Source: Neoarius graeffei (taxonomy: Eukaryota; Chordata; Actinopteri; Siluriformes; Ariidae). Taken from it: 64,000 nucleotides of DNA. This document shows, piece by piece, positions 63,634 to 64,000 of this stretch. Positions within the stretch are counted from its first letter, which is position 1. Every line of letters starts with the position of its first letter. Made by a program: the position numbers and the translations under genes. Under the pieces are notes generated by a model. That model worked only from the letters and a program-made list of their open reading frames with translations, did no database searches and was not told the origin of the DNA. The DNA is taken from positions 16,948,446-17,012,445 of the forward strand of contig NC_083590.1 of the NCBI RefSeq assembly GCF_027579695.1. Reading direction: 5' to 3'.

Positions 63634-63689
63634 CTATATAGTCACAGTAATTTGCGCTAACTGACCTTTGTCAATTAAAAAAAAAAAAA

Positions 63690-63943
63690 AAGTCCTTCCC
63701 ACACCATGTGGCGCACAGGGCGGCGCCGATCTCCGTTTCCGTAGCTCTCAGCCTCTTGCCTATTGCATAGCTAGGGTTACAGTGGGGGGGGCGTGTCCTC
63801 TGGTAACTGCAAGAGTTTGACTCCCCATTTGCATCTGTATTGCAGCGTGCCATTTTTAGGATGGTCTTTGGTATGACCTGACCGTGAGTAGAACTCGTGA
63901 TCTCCCGATCGAGAGGCAGACACGCTAACCACTCGGCCAGTTT
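63690..63943 (-). mobile_element. tRNA-derived SINE of a different family
   Basis: The minus strand begins aactggccgagtggttagcg tgtctgcctctcgatcggga, a tRNA-Leu-like A-box head, with gatcacgagttctactc at the B-box position. It is followed by ggtcataccaaagaccatcc, as in common fish SINEs. Not an intact tRNA gene: the acceptor stem and B-box consensus (GGTTCGA) are lost. Confidence 0.65.
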
Positions 63944-64000
63944 GTCAAGGAAAAGTTGCGCCCTGCCGACCTGAACCCAAAAAACAAAACCTGATTTGAA

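Overview
This is a vertebrate genomic window, almost certainly from a teleost fish. It carries the 3' three quarters of one multi-exon gene, cdc27 (APC3), on the + strand. It also holds many fish-type transposable elements: tRNA-derived SINEs of the Mermaid style, a Tc1 element with long inverted repeats, Tc1/mariner-type miniature elements, hAT-like elements with 8-bp duplications, THAP-bearing DNA elements, LINE 3' ends and long fold-back elements. A catfish-like (ostariophysan) host is a guess from the SINE style only.

Layout. Positions 1-23.5 kb hold thirteen coding exons of cdc27 (1097-23008, 618 codons plus stop, missing roughly the first 200 residues of the usual ~825) and the 3' UTR. 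The introns are swollen by transposons, often nested. A GC-rich, CCAAT-containing promoter-like stretch lies at 24.7-25.15 kb and a larger CpG-rich island at 34.94-35.52 kb. Both look like starts of downstream transcription units, but I found no coding exon I could assign. Two large minisatellites follow: about 40 units of ~38 bp at 32.9-34.6 kb, and about 110 units of 27-31 bp at 40.9-44.1 kb. From 44 to 64 kb I see only intergenic or intronic DNA with nested transposons.

The encoded biology is simple. The exons specify the serine/proline-rich linker and the C-terminal TPR superhelix of the APC/C scaffold and co-activator-binding subunit Cdc27. Everything else is mobile or tandem DNA.

The most unusual observation is a fold-back element at about 63.06-63.52 kb. 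Compared with two sister copies in the same window, its adenines have been replaced by guanines on one strand, in both hairpin arms, while the pairing T residues are kept. This is the pattern expected if an A-to-I hyperedited hairpin RNA, or an equivalent adenine deamination, had been written into the chromosome. Other points worth attention are two cdc27 splice sites built from microsatellites, three THAP-type elements with the same inward-facing gene arrangement, composite elements that moved as nested units, and an ordered gradient of repeat variants in the second minisatellite.
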